Positions 52,906 through 61,870 of a stretch of 64,000 nt of DNA are shown piece by piece. The first letter of the stretch is position 1. The number at the start of each line of letters is the position of its first letter. The translations under genes were made by a program, and so were the position numbers. The stretch lies in assembly GCA_965202875.1 (NCBI GenBank), contig OZ241870.1, forward strand, positions 3,782,001 through 3,846,000, given 5' to 3'. The notes beneath the pieces were generated by a model, which was given only the letters and a program-made list of their open reading frames with translations, made no database searches and had not been told where the DNA came from. The stretch comes from HK1 sp965202875 (GTDB lineage Bacteria; Pseudomonadota; Gammaproteobacteria; HK1).

Positions 52906-54864
52906 ATGCCCGAAGCCCCATCCCGTGCGATCATGCTGTTCGGTACCGGGGAGCCGGCGGCGGAGACCCGATTGCTGAAGGCGGGGCCGCTGTCGGCGGA
53001 GCTGGACGCCGGCAACCTGCGCTACGTCCGCCACGGCGGGCGCGAGGCGATCCGCGCGATCGCCTACGTGGTGCGCGACCGGTACTGGGGCACCTTCAAC
53101 CCGGAGATCCGCGGCCTCGCCGTCGAGGAGACCGGAGACCGCTTCACCGTCACCTACACGGCAACCTGCGGCGACGGGCGGCAGCGCTTCGTCTACCGCG
53201 CACGCATCACCGGCAGCGCGGACGGGACCCTGCGCTTCGAGGGCGCGGGGACCCCCGAGACGGACTTCCTCACCAACCGGACCGGCTTCGTGGTCCTGCA
53301 CGGGGTGGAGGGGATCAGCGGGCAGGCGGTGGAGGTGTCCGAGGTGGGCGGCCGGATCGTCGAGACCCGCTTTCCGGAGGTCATCGATCCGGTGCAGCCG
53401 ATCATGAACATCCGCGCGCTGACCCATGAGGTCGCGCCGGGCCTCGAGGTGACCTGCACCATGCTGGGCGACACCTTCGAGATGGAGGACCAGCGCAACT
53501 GGACCGATGCGTCCTACAAGACCTACGTCCGGCCGCTGGGGCTCCCGCACCCCTTCACCCTGGAGGCCGGCAAGACGATCGAGCAGGCCGTCGAGCTGCG
53601 CTTCGAGGGCACGGCGCCCGCCGCCGGGCCGGAGGGCGGCGGCCCGCCGGAGATCACCGTCTCGGTGGGCGCGCGGGCGGGCGCCGTTCCCCGGATCGGC
53701 ATGGGGCTGGAGTGGCACTCCACCGATGCGGCGGCGGCGCGCGCCGACGGGCTCGCCGGCCTTCGTCCCGCGTTCCTGAGCGGCTACTTCGACGCGCGCC
53801 ATGCCGGCGCGGAGGCGATGCAGGGCTTCCGCGCCGCCGCGGACGCACTCGGCTGCGAGCTGGCTTTGGAAGCGGTGCTGCCCGATCTCGACGACCCGGA
53901 GGCAGCGCTACGCTCCATCGCCGGCCACGCCAGCGCTGCCGGCGCCCGCTTCGCCTCCGTCGCGGTGAGCCCGGCCGGGGATCTGGGCTTCGTCATCCCG
54001 GGAACGGTCTTCGACGACCTGTCCGCCTACGACACCCTCTACGCGGCGGCGCGGGAAGCCTTTCCGGGCAGCGCCGTCGGCGGCGGCAACTTCATGTACT
54101 TCACCGAGCTGAACCGCAAGCCGCCGCCGTTCCGGGGGCTGGACTTCGTCATCCACTCGACCTGCGCCATCGTGCACGCGGCCGACGACCGCTCGGTGAC
54201 GGAGACGGTCGAGACCCTGCCGTACATCGTCCGTTCCGTCCGGGCGACGTTCGGCGGCAAGCCCTACCGGCTGGGTCCGGTGGGGATCGGGACCCGCACC
54301 AGCCCCTTCGGCGGCGGCCCGGTCCCGAACCCCCACGGCGGCCGGGTCGCCATGTGCCGCAACGACCCGCGCCAGCGCGGCCTGCTGGGCGCCGCCTGGC
54401 ATCTGGGGGTGGCCGCGAGGGCGGCCGAAGGGGGCGTGGATTCGCTGATCCTGGGTGCGCCCACCGGCGATTTCGGCCTGCTCCATCATCCCGGCGACAC
54501 GCCGCAGCCCTGGTTCGACGACCACGGCGGGCGGTTCCCGGCATGGCACGTGATGCGGGGGATGTACGGCGCCTCGGGCCGCCCGCGGCGTGCCACCGAG
54601 GTCTCGGCGCCGCGCGAGGTGCAGGCCCTGGCGTTCGAGACCGGGGCGGGCCTGGAGCTGTGGCTGGCGAACCTCATGGGCGAGGAGCGCCGGATACGCC
54701 TGACGGGGCTCGGCGGTGCAGCGATGCGCGTGGCGGCGCTGGACGAAGAAAGCTTCGTCGCGGGCGCCGGGGATCCGGAGGCGCTGGACGGTGCGGAGCG
54801 GCCCGCGAGCGGCGATCGCATCGACCTCCGGCCGTATGCGGTGGCGCGTTGCAGGGTGCAATGA
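52906..54864 (+). CDS. Three-domain protein resembling D-apionate lactonase (652 aa)
   Basis: The layout looks like the D-apionate lactonase (ApnL) family. There is a beta-sandwich N-terminal domain (about 1-250: TRLLKAGPLSAELDAGNLRY, VRDRYWGTFNPEIRGLAVEE). A central TIM-barrel-like domain covers about 260-560 (IGMGLEWHSTDAA, VIPGTVFDDLSAYDTL, GGNFMYFTELNRK, FVIHSTCAIVHAADDRS). A small beta C-terminal domain follows. Those enzymes open the apionate lactone in apiose catabolism. The ATG at 52906 has an excellent AAGGAG site. No other apiose genes are in the window. Family recall is from memory of conserved blocks, so the function is tentative; a glycoside-hydrolase-like fold of other function is the alternative. 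Confidence 0.6.
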   Translation: MPEAPSRAIMLFGTGEPAAETRLLKAGPLSAELDAGNLRYVRHGGREAIRAIAYVVRDRYWGTFNPEIRGLAVEETGDRFTVTYTATCGDGRQRFVYRARITGSADGTLRFEGAGTPETDFLTNRTGFVVLHGVEGISGQAVEVSEVGGRIVETRFPEVIDPVQPIMNIRALTHEVAPGLEVTCTMLGDTFEMEDQRNWTDASYKTYVRPLGLPHPFTLEAGKTIEQAVELRFEGTAPAAGPEGGGPPEITVSVGARAGAVPRIGMGLEWHSTDAAAARADGLAGLRPAFLSGYFDARHAGAEAMQGFRAAADALGCELALEAVLPDLDDPEAALRSIAGHASAAGARFASVAVSPAGDLGFVIPGTVFDDLSAYDTLYAAAREAFPGSAVGGGNFMYFTELNRKPPPFRGLDFVIHSTCAIVHAADDRSVTETVETLPYIVRSVRATFGGKPYRLGPVGIGTRTSPFGGGPVPNPHGGRVAMCRNDPRQRGLLGAAWHLGVAARAAEGGVDSLILGAPTGDFGLLHHPGDTPQPWFDDHGGRFPAWHVMRGMYGASGRPRRATEVSAPREVQALAFETGAGLELWLANLMGEERRIRLTGLGGAAMRVAALDEESFVAGAGDPEALDGAERPASGDRIDLRPYAVARCRVQ

Positions 54865-55164
54865 CGGGAGGACGCTCGGCCCGGCGGCCACTGGCTGACA
54901 CGGGAAGCGCTCCGGGAGACTTGACTCGAGGCCGGCGGGGACGACAATGGCCCCGTGCCCCGGGATCGTCCGGTGCTCCGAGCTAACGTGCCGCGCTCCG
55001 ACCGCCGACAAGCCCGTCCGGCGGCCAGTTCCATGGAGGCTTCTCTCAGGAGACCGGCCGAGGGGCGTGCTCACCGACCGCATCAACCAAGAAGGTAGTC
55101 TTGGCGGTGGTCGCGGGCGTGGGTGAAACGATCGGATGAACACGGAAACGGGGAGGATGGGCGG

Positions 55165-55659
55165 ATGGCGAAAGTGGTGGACGTAGCGGCGTACATCCTG
55201 GGGAAGGAAGGCCCGATGATGGCGTGGAAACTCCAGAAGCTGGTGTACTACTGCCAGGCTTGGTCGCTGGTTTGGGAGGAAGCGCCGCTGTTCGAGGATC
55301 GCATTGAGGCGTGGGCGAACGGACCCGTGACCCGGACGCTCTACGAGGTGCACAAGGGCAACTTCAAACTGAAGCGCCTCCACGACCAGAAGGGGGAAGA
55401 GATCGGCGATCCGAACGCGCTGATCGCGTCGGAGAAGGAGACCGTGGACATCGTCCTTCGGGACTATGGAGAGCAGAGCGCGCAATGGCTTAGCGATCTG
55501 ACGCACATGGAACGTCCATGGCAGGCGGCACGGGCACGAGGCCAAGTTGGCCCCGGAGATCGGTGCGACGAGGAGATCCGCCACGATGAAATGGCGGAGT
55601 ACTACGGGGGGCTGCTCGCGGCGCAAGAGGCCAGAACAATGGCAGAGAACGGCCCTTGA
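55165..55659 (+). CDS. Panacea-domain (DUF4065) protein, likely antitoxin (164 aa)
   Basis: MAKVVDVAAYILGKEGPMMA, KLQKLVYYCQAWSLVWEEAP and RIEAWANGPVTRTLYEVHKG are the textbook Panacea blocks (about residues 1-75). The ATG at 55165 follows GGGAGG. Its TGA overlaps the TTG start of the next gene, the arrangement expected for an antitoxin-toxin pair. Its sequence is only distantly similar to the Panacea protein at 10987-11484, so the two modules were probably acquired separately. Confidence 0.88.
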   Translation: MAKVVDVAAYILGKEGPMMAWKLQKLVYYCQAWSLVWEEAPLFEDRIEAWANGPVTRTLYEVHKGNFKLKRLHDQKGEEIGDPNALIASEKETVDIVLRDYGEQSAQWLSDLTHMERPWQAARARGQVGPGDRCDEEIRHDEMAEYYGGLLAAQEARTMAENGP

Positions 55660-56108
55660 GCAGAAGGGGGAGGACCGCGCGAGCCGCAACGCCGCGCCCC
55701 CGGAAGAAGACTGCACAGCACGAAGACCCGGGGAGGTGGGACCAGACCCACCCGAACTGGAGCTTCAGGCGAGCCGACAGCAAGCCCCCGGAGTGGTCGC
55801 CAATGGCGGCGGAGTTCGCGACCGAAGCCATGCGAAAGCTACAACATCTGGAAGGGCTCACGTGGCAGATGATCAAGCAGCAGACGCACGGGACGAGAGG
55901 CAAGTCCTCCAGCCACTCGCTTTCGGTGGCGGATGCGCTGACGGCAGAGGCGCAAGCGCGGGCGCAGGAGATCAACCTGCAAGAAGATGAGCTCTTCTCG
56001 CTCAGGCTCTCGGGCAAGCAGAGAATCATCGGCGTGCGACGCGGAAGCACGCTGGAGATCGTCTGGTACGACAGGGACCACAAGGTGGCGAAGTCGGGCA
56101 GGAACTAG
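55656..56108 (+). CDS. Candidate toxin partner of the second Panacea gene (150 aa)
   Basis: It starts at a TTG that overlaps the Panacea stop codon (TTGA), so translation should be coupled. A basic N-terminus is followed by HEDPGRWDQTHPNWSFRRAD and a helical middle (MAAEFATEAMRKLQHLEG). The C-terminus LRLSGKQRIIGVRRGSTLEI plus VWYDRDHKV resembles the beta-strand ends of small endoribonuclease-type toxins. No membrane segment. I do not recognise the family with certainty; position next to a Panacea antitoxin is the main argument for a toxin role. Confidence 0.65.
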   Translation: MSRRGRTARAATPRPRKKTAQHEDPGRWDQTHPNWSFRRADSKPPEWSPMAAEFATEAMRKLQHLEGLTWQMIKQQTHGTRGKSSSHSLSVADALTAEAQARAQEINLQEDELFSLRLSGKQRIIGVRRGSTLEIVWYDRDHKVAKSGRN

Positions 56109-56377
56109 ATGAGATCGAGCTGCCCCGTGCGGCAAGGGCGTTGAATACCAGGAGCGCCGGTTGGAATTCGGCCGCTCAATTTCAGCAAGTCTCGATCATA
56201 CGTCTCCAACAGATCGCATTGGAGATCCATGGCCACGGCGAGATGCGACGCATCTCTCGGATGGAGGCCGTACTCCCAGCAGAGCTTCTGGGCGTCGTTG
56301 GCGATCTTCCGGTCGATCATTCTCCGCTTGATGAAATCGTTCTCAAAGAACGCCTGTATCCGCTCCCGTGCTTCCAT
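56105..56377 (-). pseudogene. PIN-domain (VapC-like) C-terminal fragment
   Basis: 90 residues matching the second half of a PIN ribonuclease: RKIANDAQKLCWEYGLHPRD, ASHLAVAMDLQCDLLETYDRD. The conserved Asp of the RDASHLA motif and the YDRD acidic pair are there, but the N-terminal strand with the first catalytic Asp is missing. Its upstream sequence belongs to an unrelated gene. It overlaps the candidate toxin's 3' end by four bases on the opposite strand. Probably inactive. Confidence 0.7.
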
Positions 56378-56672
56378 CGGAACAGGGGAAGAAGATCCCT
56401 ACCTCTCGTTCAATCATTTCAAGCCCGGAGAGAGCAACGGAGATAATCGTTTTTCCGATTTCGGGACTTCCCTGGCTCGCCGATTTCGGCCTTATGGCCA
56501 GATTGACGCTTCCCATTCGCAAATCAGCAACATACCAGCCGAGCTGCTGCGCACCGGACAAGGAACGCTCCAATTCGGACAACAAGCCGGACAGCTTGTC
56601 GGCGGCGTTGGTGAGCGACTTGAGCGGGACGTGGTCTCCCGTGAGGCTCAATCCGATGTTTCGATCATTCAT
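56343..56672 (-). CDS. Hypothetical protein, 109 aa, probably 3'-truncated
   Basis: The ATG at 56672 has AGGAAGG upstream. The product starts MNDRNIGLSLTGDHVPLKSL and contains LGWYVADLRMGSVNLAIRP and KTIISVALSGLEMIERE. These blocks recall the N-terminal half of longer uncharacterised proteins of 200-odd residues that accompany mobile or defence genes. It ends abruptly in FFPCSDGSTGADTGVL where the sequence enters the PIN fragment. I infer a deletion that joined two genes. Function unknown. Confidence 0.5.
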   Translation of the reverse strand: MNDRNIGLSLTGDHVPLKSLTNAADKLSGLLSELERSLSGAQQLGWYVADLRMGSVNLAIRPKSASQGSPEIGKTIISVALSGLEMIEREVGIFFPCSDGSTGADTGVL

Positions 56673-57009
56673 TTGCACGGCCTTCCTGCACGGCACGGCC
56701 CGCGGCTCCGAGATCGTCCGCGAGCCGGGTCCGTCCCCGGAAGTCGGAGTTCCGACATGCCGCCAAGGAGAGCGAGTCGGCGAGACTGATTCGGATGGCC
56801 GCGACTCCATCCAGGCGTTCCGGAATGGTTTGCCGGGGCAAGGCTGCCGGCGGCGGGCGAAGGCATGTCTTCCGGTCTTCCATTTGGCTTCCGGCTGCCC
56901 TCAAGGCCGCCGAATGTAGCCAAGCGGTGCGGCCGGCGCAATCGCGATTCGTGGGCTGGCAGGACCATTTCGCGCGGACCGACCTTCGGCCGACGAAGGA
57001 ACGGCGGCG
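56673..57009. other. Gap of about 340 bp with no convincing gene
   Basis: A minus-strand frame ending at 56665 (RISLADSLSLAACRNSDFRG) overlaps the start of the 109-residue gene by a few bases and might be a remnant, but it shows no family. Confidence 0.3.
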
Positions 57010-57204
57010 TCACCCCGGCGCCTCCCCCCGCGCCAGCAGCTCGTCCAGCTTGTAGTTCACGCTTACCGCCCCGAAATCCGGCTCCCGCTCGAAGGGCTCG
57101 CGCACGTAGCATACCCGCGGCTCCCCCTCGTCCGGAAACACCACGATGGCCAGGATGAAGTCCTCCGGCTTGTTCAGGGCCGTGAGGATTTCGTTCTTCG
57201 TCAC
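57010..57204 (-). pseudogene. C-terminal tail of a DUF3883-type protein
   Basis: 64 residues: TKNEILTALNKPEDFILAIV, VREPFEREPDFGAVSVNYKL, DELLARGEAPG. This is the standard end of DUF3883 (NO VEIN C-terminal) domains found in restriction- and defence-associated proteins. In frame, the similarity extends upstream (ADRIT) only to about 57245, where it meets a stop and the 3' end of the oxygenase gene. It is therefore a stranded tail. A GTG at 57204 is available but is unlikely to be a real start. Confidence 0.65.
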
Positions 57205-57255
57205 CGTGATGCGGTCTGCGCCGCCGGAGGGAGCGTTTGCCTTGGCGGATCCCTG

Positions 57256-58329
57256 TCACCGGCGGTACGAAAACGCTTTCGCGAACCGCCACAACAGGTA
57301 GTCGCCGCACGTGACGGGCGCGTCGTGCGGGGTCTCGCCCTCCGCGCAGAACGCGCGCGGATCGACGAGGGTCTCGAAGTTCGGATCGTAGGCGAGCACG
57401 AGGGAGAGCCGCTCCCGGCCGCTCCTGTTGATCACCCGGTGCACGGTGGAGCGGTACCGGCGGTTCGACCAGCGTTCGAGCAGATCTCCGACGTTGACGA
57501 CGAGGGTGCCGGGGATCGGCGGCATCGCCATCCATTCGCCGGTGAGGCGCCGGATCTCCAGCCCCCCGATCTCGTCCTGGCAGAGGACGGTGAGCACGCC
57601 GAAGTCGGTATGCGGAGCGACGCCGAACTGATCCGCCTCGGCGCCCTCCGGCTGCGGGGGGTAGTACTGGAGCGATCCACGGCTCACGGGCCGGTCCCGG
57701 TACCGGATGAAGTGCTCGGCGTCGAGCCCGGCGCCGAGCGCGAAGCCCCGGAGCAGGTCTTCCGCACAGGCGCTCGCTGCCTCGAAACAGGGATACACGG
57801 CGCGCTTCAAGGCCGGCATGGCGGCCGGCCACACGTTCGGGCCGAGCAGCGGGTTTGCCGGGGGGGCCGTTTCGGCCTCGGCGCCGGATTCGGTGTCGAG
57901 CGCGGCGCCCGGCCCGGCGTTCGGCCTGCCGGGAGGCCCGCCACCGGGTCGGGCGCCAAGCCCGCCGTCGAATTCGATCCCCCAGTTGAAGCTCTCCTTG
58001 AGGTCGAGCCGGGCGGTGTCGTACATCTGCGTCGACCCGGGCTTGAGGTAGCCGTGATGGAACCGGTTCGTGCCGGCTTCGCGCTTGGCCTCCTCCGGCA
58101 GCCGGAAGAACTCCAGCGCCGCCCGGCGCGCCCGCTCGAAGACGGCGGCGTCCACACCGTGATTGCGGACGTAGAGGAAACCGACCTCGGTGGCGGCCCG
58201 GGCGAGCTCGGCGCCGGTCCTGGCCGGTGCCGAGCCGTCCCGCAAAGGTCCGACGTCGATCACCGGAATCTCGCCGGCATCGATCGGTTCGGCGCTCGTT
58301 GGGAAGGTCACGGCTGCGTTCCGGGGCAT
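57256..58329 (-). CDS. 2-oxoglutarate/Fe(II)-dependent oxygenase, isopenicillin N synthase-like (357 aa)
   Basis: A cytoplasmic non-haem iron dioxygenase. The DIOX_N region is EIPVIDVGPLRDGS and EVGFLYVRNHGVD. The iron site shows APHTDFGVLTVL (His and Asp) and STVHRVI (His), and the cosubstrate Arg is in GRERLSLVLAY. A Gly/Ala/Pro-rich insertion near residues 125-165 is unusual for the family. It is closest to bacterial oxidases of the IPNS/gibberellin oxidase-like group, whose substrates are mostly unknown. The ATG at 58329 (MPRNAAVTFPT) has a weak site; the frame is open further upstream. Confidence 0.9.
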   Translation of the reverse strand: MPRNAAVTFPTSAEPIDAGEIPVIDVGPLRDGSAPARTGAELARAATEVGFLYVRNHGVDAAVFERARRAALEFFRLPEEAKREAGTNRFHHGYLKPGSTQMYDTARLDLKESFNWGIEFDGGLGARPGGGPPGRPNAGPGAALDTESGAEAETAPPANPLLGPNVWPAAMPALKRAVYPCFEAASACAEDLLRGFALGAGLDAEHFIRYRDRPVSRGSLQYYPPQPEGAEADQFGVAPHTDFGVLTVLCQDEIGGLEIRRLTGEWMAMPPIPGTLVVNVGDLLERWSNRRYRSTVHRVINRSGRERLSLVLAYDPNFETLVDPRAFCAEGETPHDAPVTCGDYLLWRFAKAFSYRR

Positions 58330-58441
58330 CGGGGTCTTCGTCGCCGCCGGGAGCCTGACCGGAGGGCGTCGATCGATGCCGACGTCCTGCGACGTCCCGG
58401 TTGTCTTGTGACTCGTGGAGGAAACGTTCCGGGACGCGCGC

Positions 58442-59728
58442 TCAGTGGTCGCCTCCTTCCTGCCCCTCTTCCCTGTCTTCGTCTTCGAGCGGCCGGGTGA
58501 GTTCATCGATCCGCTTGTCGATGGAGTCGCGCTTGAACGAGGGCAGCTCGTACGCCCAGCCCGCCCACCGCGCGTTCAGCTTCCCGGCCTCGGCCCGAAC
58601 GTCGTCGAGGGAGAGAAGGGGGCCGGTCACGTCCTTCGGTTGCGCACCGGCTTTCCCTTCGGACTCGGTATCGGCTCCGCTTCCAGGGGATGCGTCTCCC
58701 ACCGCCTCGGCGCCCTCCTCGTCTTCGGAGCCGGTTCCGCCTTCGGAGCCGGCGCCACCTTCGGACTTCCCGCCTTCGCCACCCGGGGAGCCCGCATCGC
58801 CTTCGGCGGCTCCGGCGGCCTCGGCCAGCGTCTCGTCGACCTCGGCTCGCAGCCTTGCGAAGGCTTCGCCGTCGCGCATCACGGTGTCCAGGCGGATGCG
58901 CAGGCCGTCGAACGTGGTGATCCGCACGCGCTTGTCCACGGAGCCGGAGAAGTCCAGCGTCGACGCGGGCACGACGTCTTCGAAGCGGAGATCTTCGAGG
59001 AAACGTCCGATGTCGTCGATGCGGTACCGGGCGTCGATCTCGCGGCCTTCGGGGACGCGGTCGAGCGTGAAGTCGGCGTCGGTGGGGAGGGTCTTGCGCA
59101 CCGCGACGACGGCGCCGTCCGCGTGTGCGACCTCCACCGCGCGCAAGCGCTGGCGATCGATGCGCGCGACGAGCCGGTCCAGCCAGTCGATGATCGTCCG
59201 CCCGCCGGGCACCGAGCCTTCGACGAGCCACGCCCGGGGGTCGTCGCCGACACGGATGTAGAGCTCGCTACGGGCGGGATCGGACTTCGAGGGGCGGCGG
59301 TCCCCGAGCACCCAGCTCGCAAGCTCGGCGCCCGAGGCGTCCTCGAACACGAAGCGCGCGGACTCCGCGTCCTCGCCGCTCGGGTCTTCGAGCCGGATCT
59401 TCGGGTAGAGGTCCGGATTGGCGGTCTTCGGCTCGACCCGCTTCATCCCCGCCGCTCCGAGGATCAGGTTGTGCATCTTGTCCGGCTCCACCGGGTGACG
59501 CTCCTTCTCCTCGACGACCCAGACCTCGCCGTCCCGCGCGAGGGTGAACGTGCCCTCGTGCCCGGTCACCCGCACCCGCGCCACCGCGTTCACCTGGTCG
59601 AGCAGCGCCGGAAAGACGAGCTCGCCGCTCCGCGCCACCGTGTCCGGTTCCCGATCGAGGGTGAGCACCCCGCCGACCGCGACCGCGGTCGCGGCGGCAA
59701 GGACGAGCATCGAACGGCCCCTGCGCAT
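58442..59728 (-). CDS. DUF4340-domain protein (428 aa), last gene of the GldA-F-G-like operon
   Basis: Membrane-anchored periplasmic protein: an N-terminal helix at about 6-22 (SMLVLAAATAVAVGGVLTL), then beta-rich DUF4340 domains (GTFTLARDGEVWVVEEKERH, KTANPDLYPKIRLEDPSGED). A low-complexity Gly/Glu/Ser stretch at about 310-365 separates it from the C-terminal helix. DUF4340 proteins regularly accompany the ABC/GldG operon seen here. It starts 11 bp after the GldG-like gene, so it is co-transcribed. Exact role unknown. Confidence 0.85.
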   Translation of the reverse strand: MRRGRSMLVLAAATAVAVGGVLTLDREPDTVARSGELVFPALLDQVNAVARVRVTGHEGTFTLARDGEVWVVEEKERHPVEPDKMHNLILGAAGMKRVEPKTANPDLYPKIRLEDPSGEDAESARFVFEDASGAELASWVLGDRRPSKSDPARSELYIRVGDDPRAWLVEGSVPGGRTIIDWLDRLVARIDRQRLRAVEVAHADGAVVAVRKTLPTDADFTLDRVPEGREIDARYRIDDIGRFLEDLRFEDVVPASTLDFSGSVDKRVRITTFDGLRIRLDTVMRDGEAFARLRAEVDETLAEAAGAAEGDAGSPGGEGGKSEGGAGSEGGTGSEDEEGAEAVGDASPGSGADTESEGKAGAQPKDVTGPLLSLDDVRAEAGKLNARWAGWAYELPSFKRDSIDKRIDELTRPLEDEDREEGQEGGDH

Positions 59729-59739
59729 CGCCTGCCCTC

Positions 59740-61713
59740 CTATGCCGGCGCCGCACCGGCGACGGCCGCCCGGCGGCGGAGCTTCAGCAGCCCCGCCGTC
59801 AGTCCACCCAGCCCGATGAGGATCGGCACGAGCCCGATGTTCGCGAACTTGAGCCACGATTCGAGGGCCTCGATGTCCGCGTGGAGCTGCCTCCTCACCT
59901 CGCGCAGCTCCCTGCGGATTCGTACCCGCTCCTGGCGGAACCGGAGCAGCTCGTCGCGCTGGGCGTCGGTGAGGATCAAGTGGTCGTTGCCCTGGTTGCT
60001 CTCCTCAAGATCCACCAGCCGGCGTTCGGTCTCCTCGAGCTGCGCGATCAGCTCCTGCTCCTTGGCGCGGAAGGCGCGCTCGGCCTGCTGCCTGAGCGCG
60101 GCCACCCGGGTGAAGGGCCGGGTGAACGTGCCGCGGTTGCGCACGGCGATGAGATCGCCGGAGCCGGTGAGGTTGTCGATCGCGTTGATCACGAGCGAGC
60201 CGTTCGCGGCGCTCGGCACCGCGATCCGGGTGCCGAGGAACTCTTCCACCACCACCCAGAACCGATCCGCGAGCATGTCGGCGTCCGCGACCAGGATGAT
60301 CTGGGCGTCCTCGACCGATTCGGAGAGGTGTTCGGCTTCCGGCTCCGTTGCGCTTCCGTCGCCCTCGGCCGTCCCGGCCGGGCCGTTGCCTTCCCCGCCT
60401 CCGGCCTCGTCGGTCGATTCCGGCGGCGGACGCCCCTCGGGGAAAGCGGTACGAACCTTGCCGGAAACCCGCGCGACCAGGGTGAAGGGACGGTCCGCCG
60501 ACGTGTATTCGTCGAGCAGGTCGCGCGGGTCCGTGGTCACCGCGGCGACCTGCGCGGTGGTGAACCGTGCCGCGCGCGGGGTCGTGCCGACGAGCGGCGT
60601 GAACGTGGTCGCCGCCCCTTCGGCAGGTTCCAGGTGTCCCGGGGTGGCGAAGCCGAGGTTCCCGAGGTTGCCGGTGACGACGTCTCCTTCGTCGAAGGTG
60701 TCCGGGAGCACGTTCATCCAGACCGGGTAGTCGAAGGTCGTCACGCGCCCGCCCTGCTCCATCCGCACCTTCAGCGCGAGGTCGAGATCCGCGATCACGT
60801 CCTCGCCGAGGGTCACCCCCCACGTGGCGAGCAGCGCGTCGATCCCGGAACGGCGCGACGCGGACGGCGGCATGAAGCCGCCGGCCACGTCCGGCTGCTG
60901 GGTCTCGGAGTACGGGTCCACGAACGCGACCACCCGCCCGCCGCGCAGCACGAACTGGTCGATGGCGTAGAGCGTCTCCTGCGCCAAGGTCCGGGGATGG
61001 ACCAGCATCAGGACGTCGACGTCTTCCGGGATCGCCTCGAGCCGCGGTTGCAGCGAACGGATCTCGAAGAGCTGGCGCATCTGCTCGACCACCATCCACG
61101 GCGGCGCGTTCAGGCCGCCGAACGCGGCCTGCATCTGCTGCGGGCCCTGGCCCTCGACCGGCAGCGAGCTCAGCAGGCCCACGACTTTCTGTTGCGGATT
61201 CGTGAGGTTGTGCACGAGCTTGGTGACGTCGTACTCGAGGAACTGCTCGCGTTCGGTCACGAAGAAGGGGATGACCTCTTCGTCGTCCACGGAGTTCGTG
61301 CCCGCGAGGCCGAAGTAGAAGCTCCCCTCGTCGAGCCCCAGCGGCACCCCGCGCATGCCGTAGGCGACGGCCCGGTCCTCCTCCTCGGAGAAAGGCTCGG
61401 GGTCGATCGCGTGGACCTCCACCTTCCCGCCGGAGAGCCGTTCGTACTCGTTGAGCAGCGCGCGCACGCGATCGGCGTAGCCGCCGATGCCCGGCACCCG
61501 CGCCAGCTCGCTCTGCGAGAGGTAAAAGCGCAGGATCACCGGCTCGTCCAGGCTCGCGAGGATGTTGCGCGTGCCCTCGGAGAGGGTGAAGAGACGGTTC
61601 CCGGTCAAATCGATGCGCGCCGACCCGAGGGTCCGGGTCGCGAGGATGTTCACCGCGAACAGCAACACGAGGGCGAGCACGACCCCGGTGGTGGTCATCA
61701 GACGACTGGCCAT
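59740..61713 (-). CDS. GldG-family ABC auxiliary protein (657 aa)
   Basis: An inner-membrane protein with a large periplasmic part. An N-terminal helix (TGVVLALVLLFAVNILATRT) is followed by the GldG/ABC-auxiliary domain (FTLSEGTRNILASLDEPVIL, VEVHAIDPEPFSEEEDRAV, VVGLLSSLPVEGQG). A Gly/Ser/Glu-rich linker at about 425-460 leads to a long charged coiled coil at about 540-625 and a final C-terminal helix. In Bacteroidetes GldA/F/G serve gliding; in proteobacteria the homologous operon is of unknown function. The ATG at 61713 has GGAGAG upstream. Length fits the family. Confidence 0.9.
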   Translation of the reverse strand: MASRLMTTTGVVLALVLLFAVNILATRTLGSARIDLTGNRLFTLSEGTRNILASLDEPVILRFYLSQSELARVPGIGGYADRVRALLNEYERLSGGKVEVHAIDPEPFSEEEDRAVAYGMRGVPLGLDEGSFYFGLAGTNSVDDEEVIPFFVTEREQFLEYDVTKLVHNLTNPQQKVVGLLSSLPVEGQGPQQMQAAFGGLNAPPWMVVEQMRQLFEIRSLQPRLEAIPEDVDVLMLVHPRTLAQETLYAIDQFVLRGGRVVAFVDPYSETQQPDVAGGFMPPSASRRSGIDALLATWGVTLGEDVIADLDLALKVRMEQGGRVTTFDYPVWMNVLPDTFDEGDVVTGNLGNLGFATPGHLEPAEGAATTFTPLVGTTPRAARFTTAQVAAVTTDPRDLLDEYTSADRPFTLVARVSGKVRTAFPEGRPPPESTDEAGGGEGNGPAGTAEGDGSATEPEAEHLSESVEDAQIILVADADMLADRFWVVVEEFLGTRIAVPSAANGSLVINAIDNLTGSGDLIAVRNRGTFTRPFTRVAALRQQAERAFRAKEQELIAQLEETERRLVDLEESNQGNDHLILTDAQRDELLRFRQERVRIRRELREVRRQLHADIEALESWLKFANIGLVPILIGLGGLTAGLLKLRRRAAVAGAAPA

Positions 61714-61870
61714 TGCGCCACTCTCCTTGCTCTCCTCTTGCCCTGGTCTCTCCGAGTCCCCGCCCGGTTCCCGCTCCCGGCCCTTTTTGCCGCACCCACC
61801 CGGCCATCCACCGCGTCCGGCCCTGTGTTCCGCCCCGCGCGCTTGCGTTGGCCCTGCCCGCGATCCGTGC

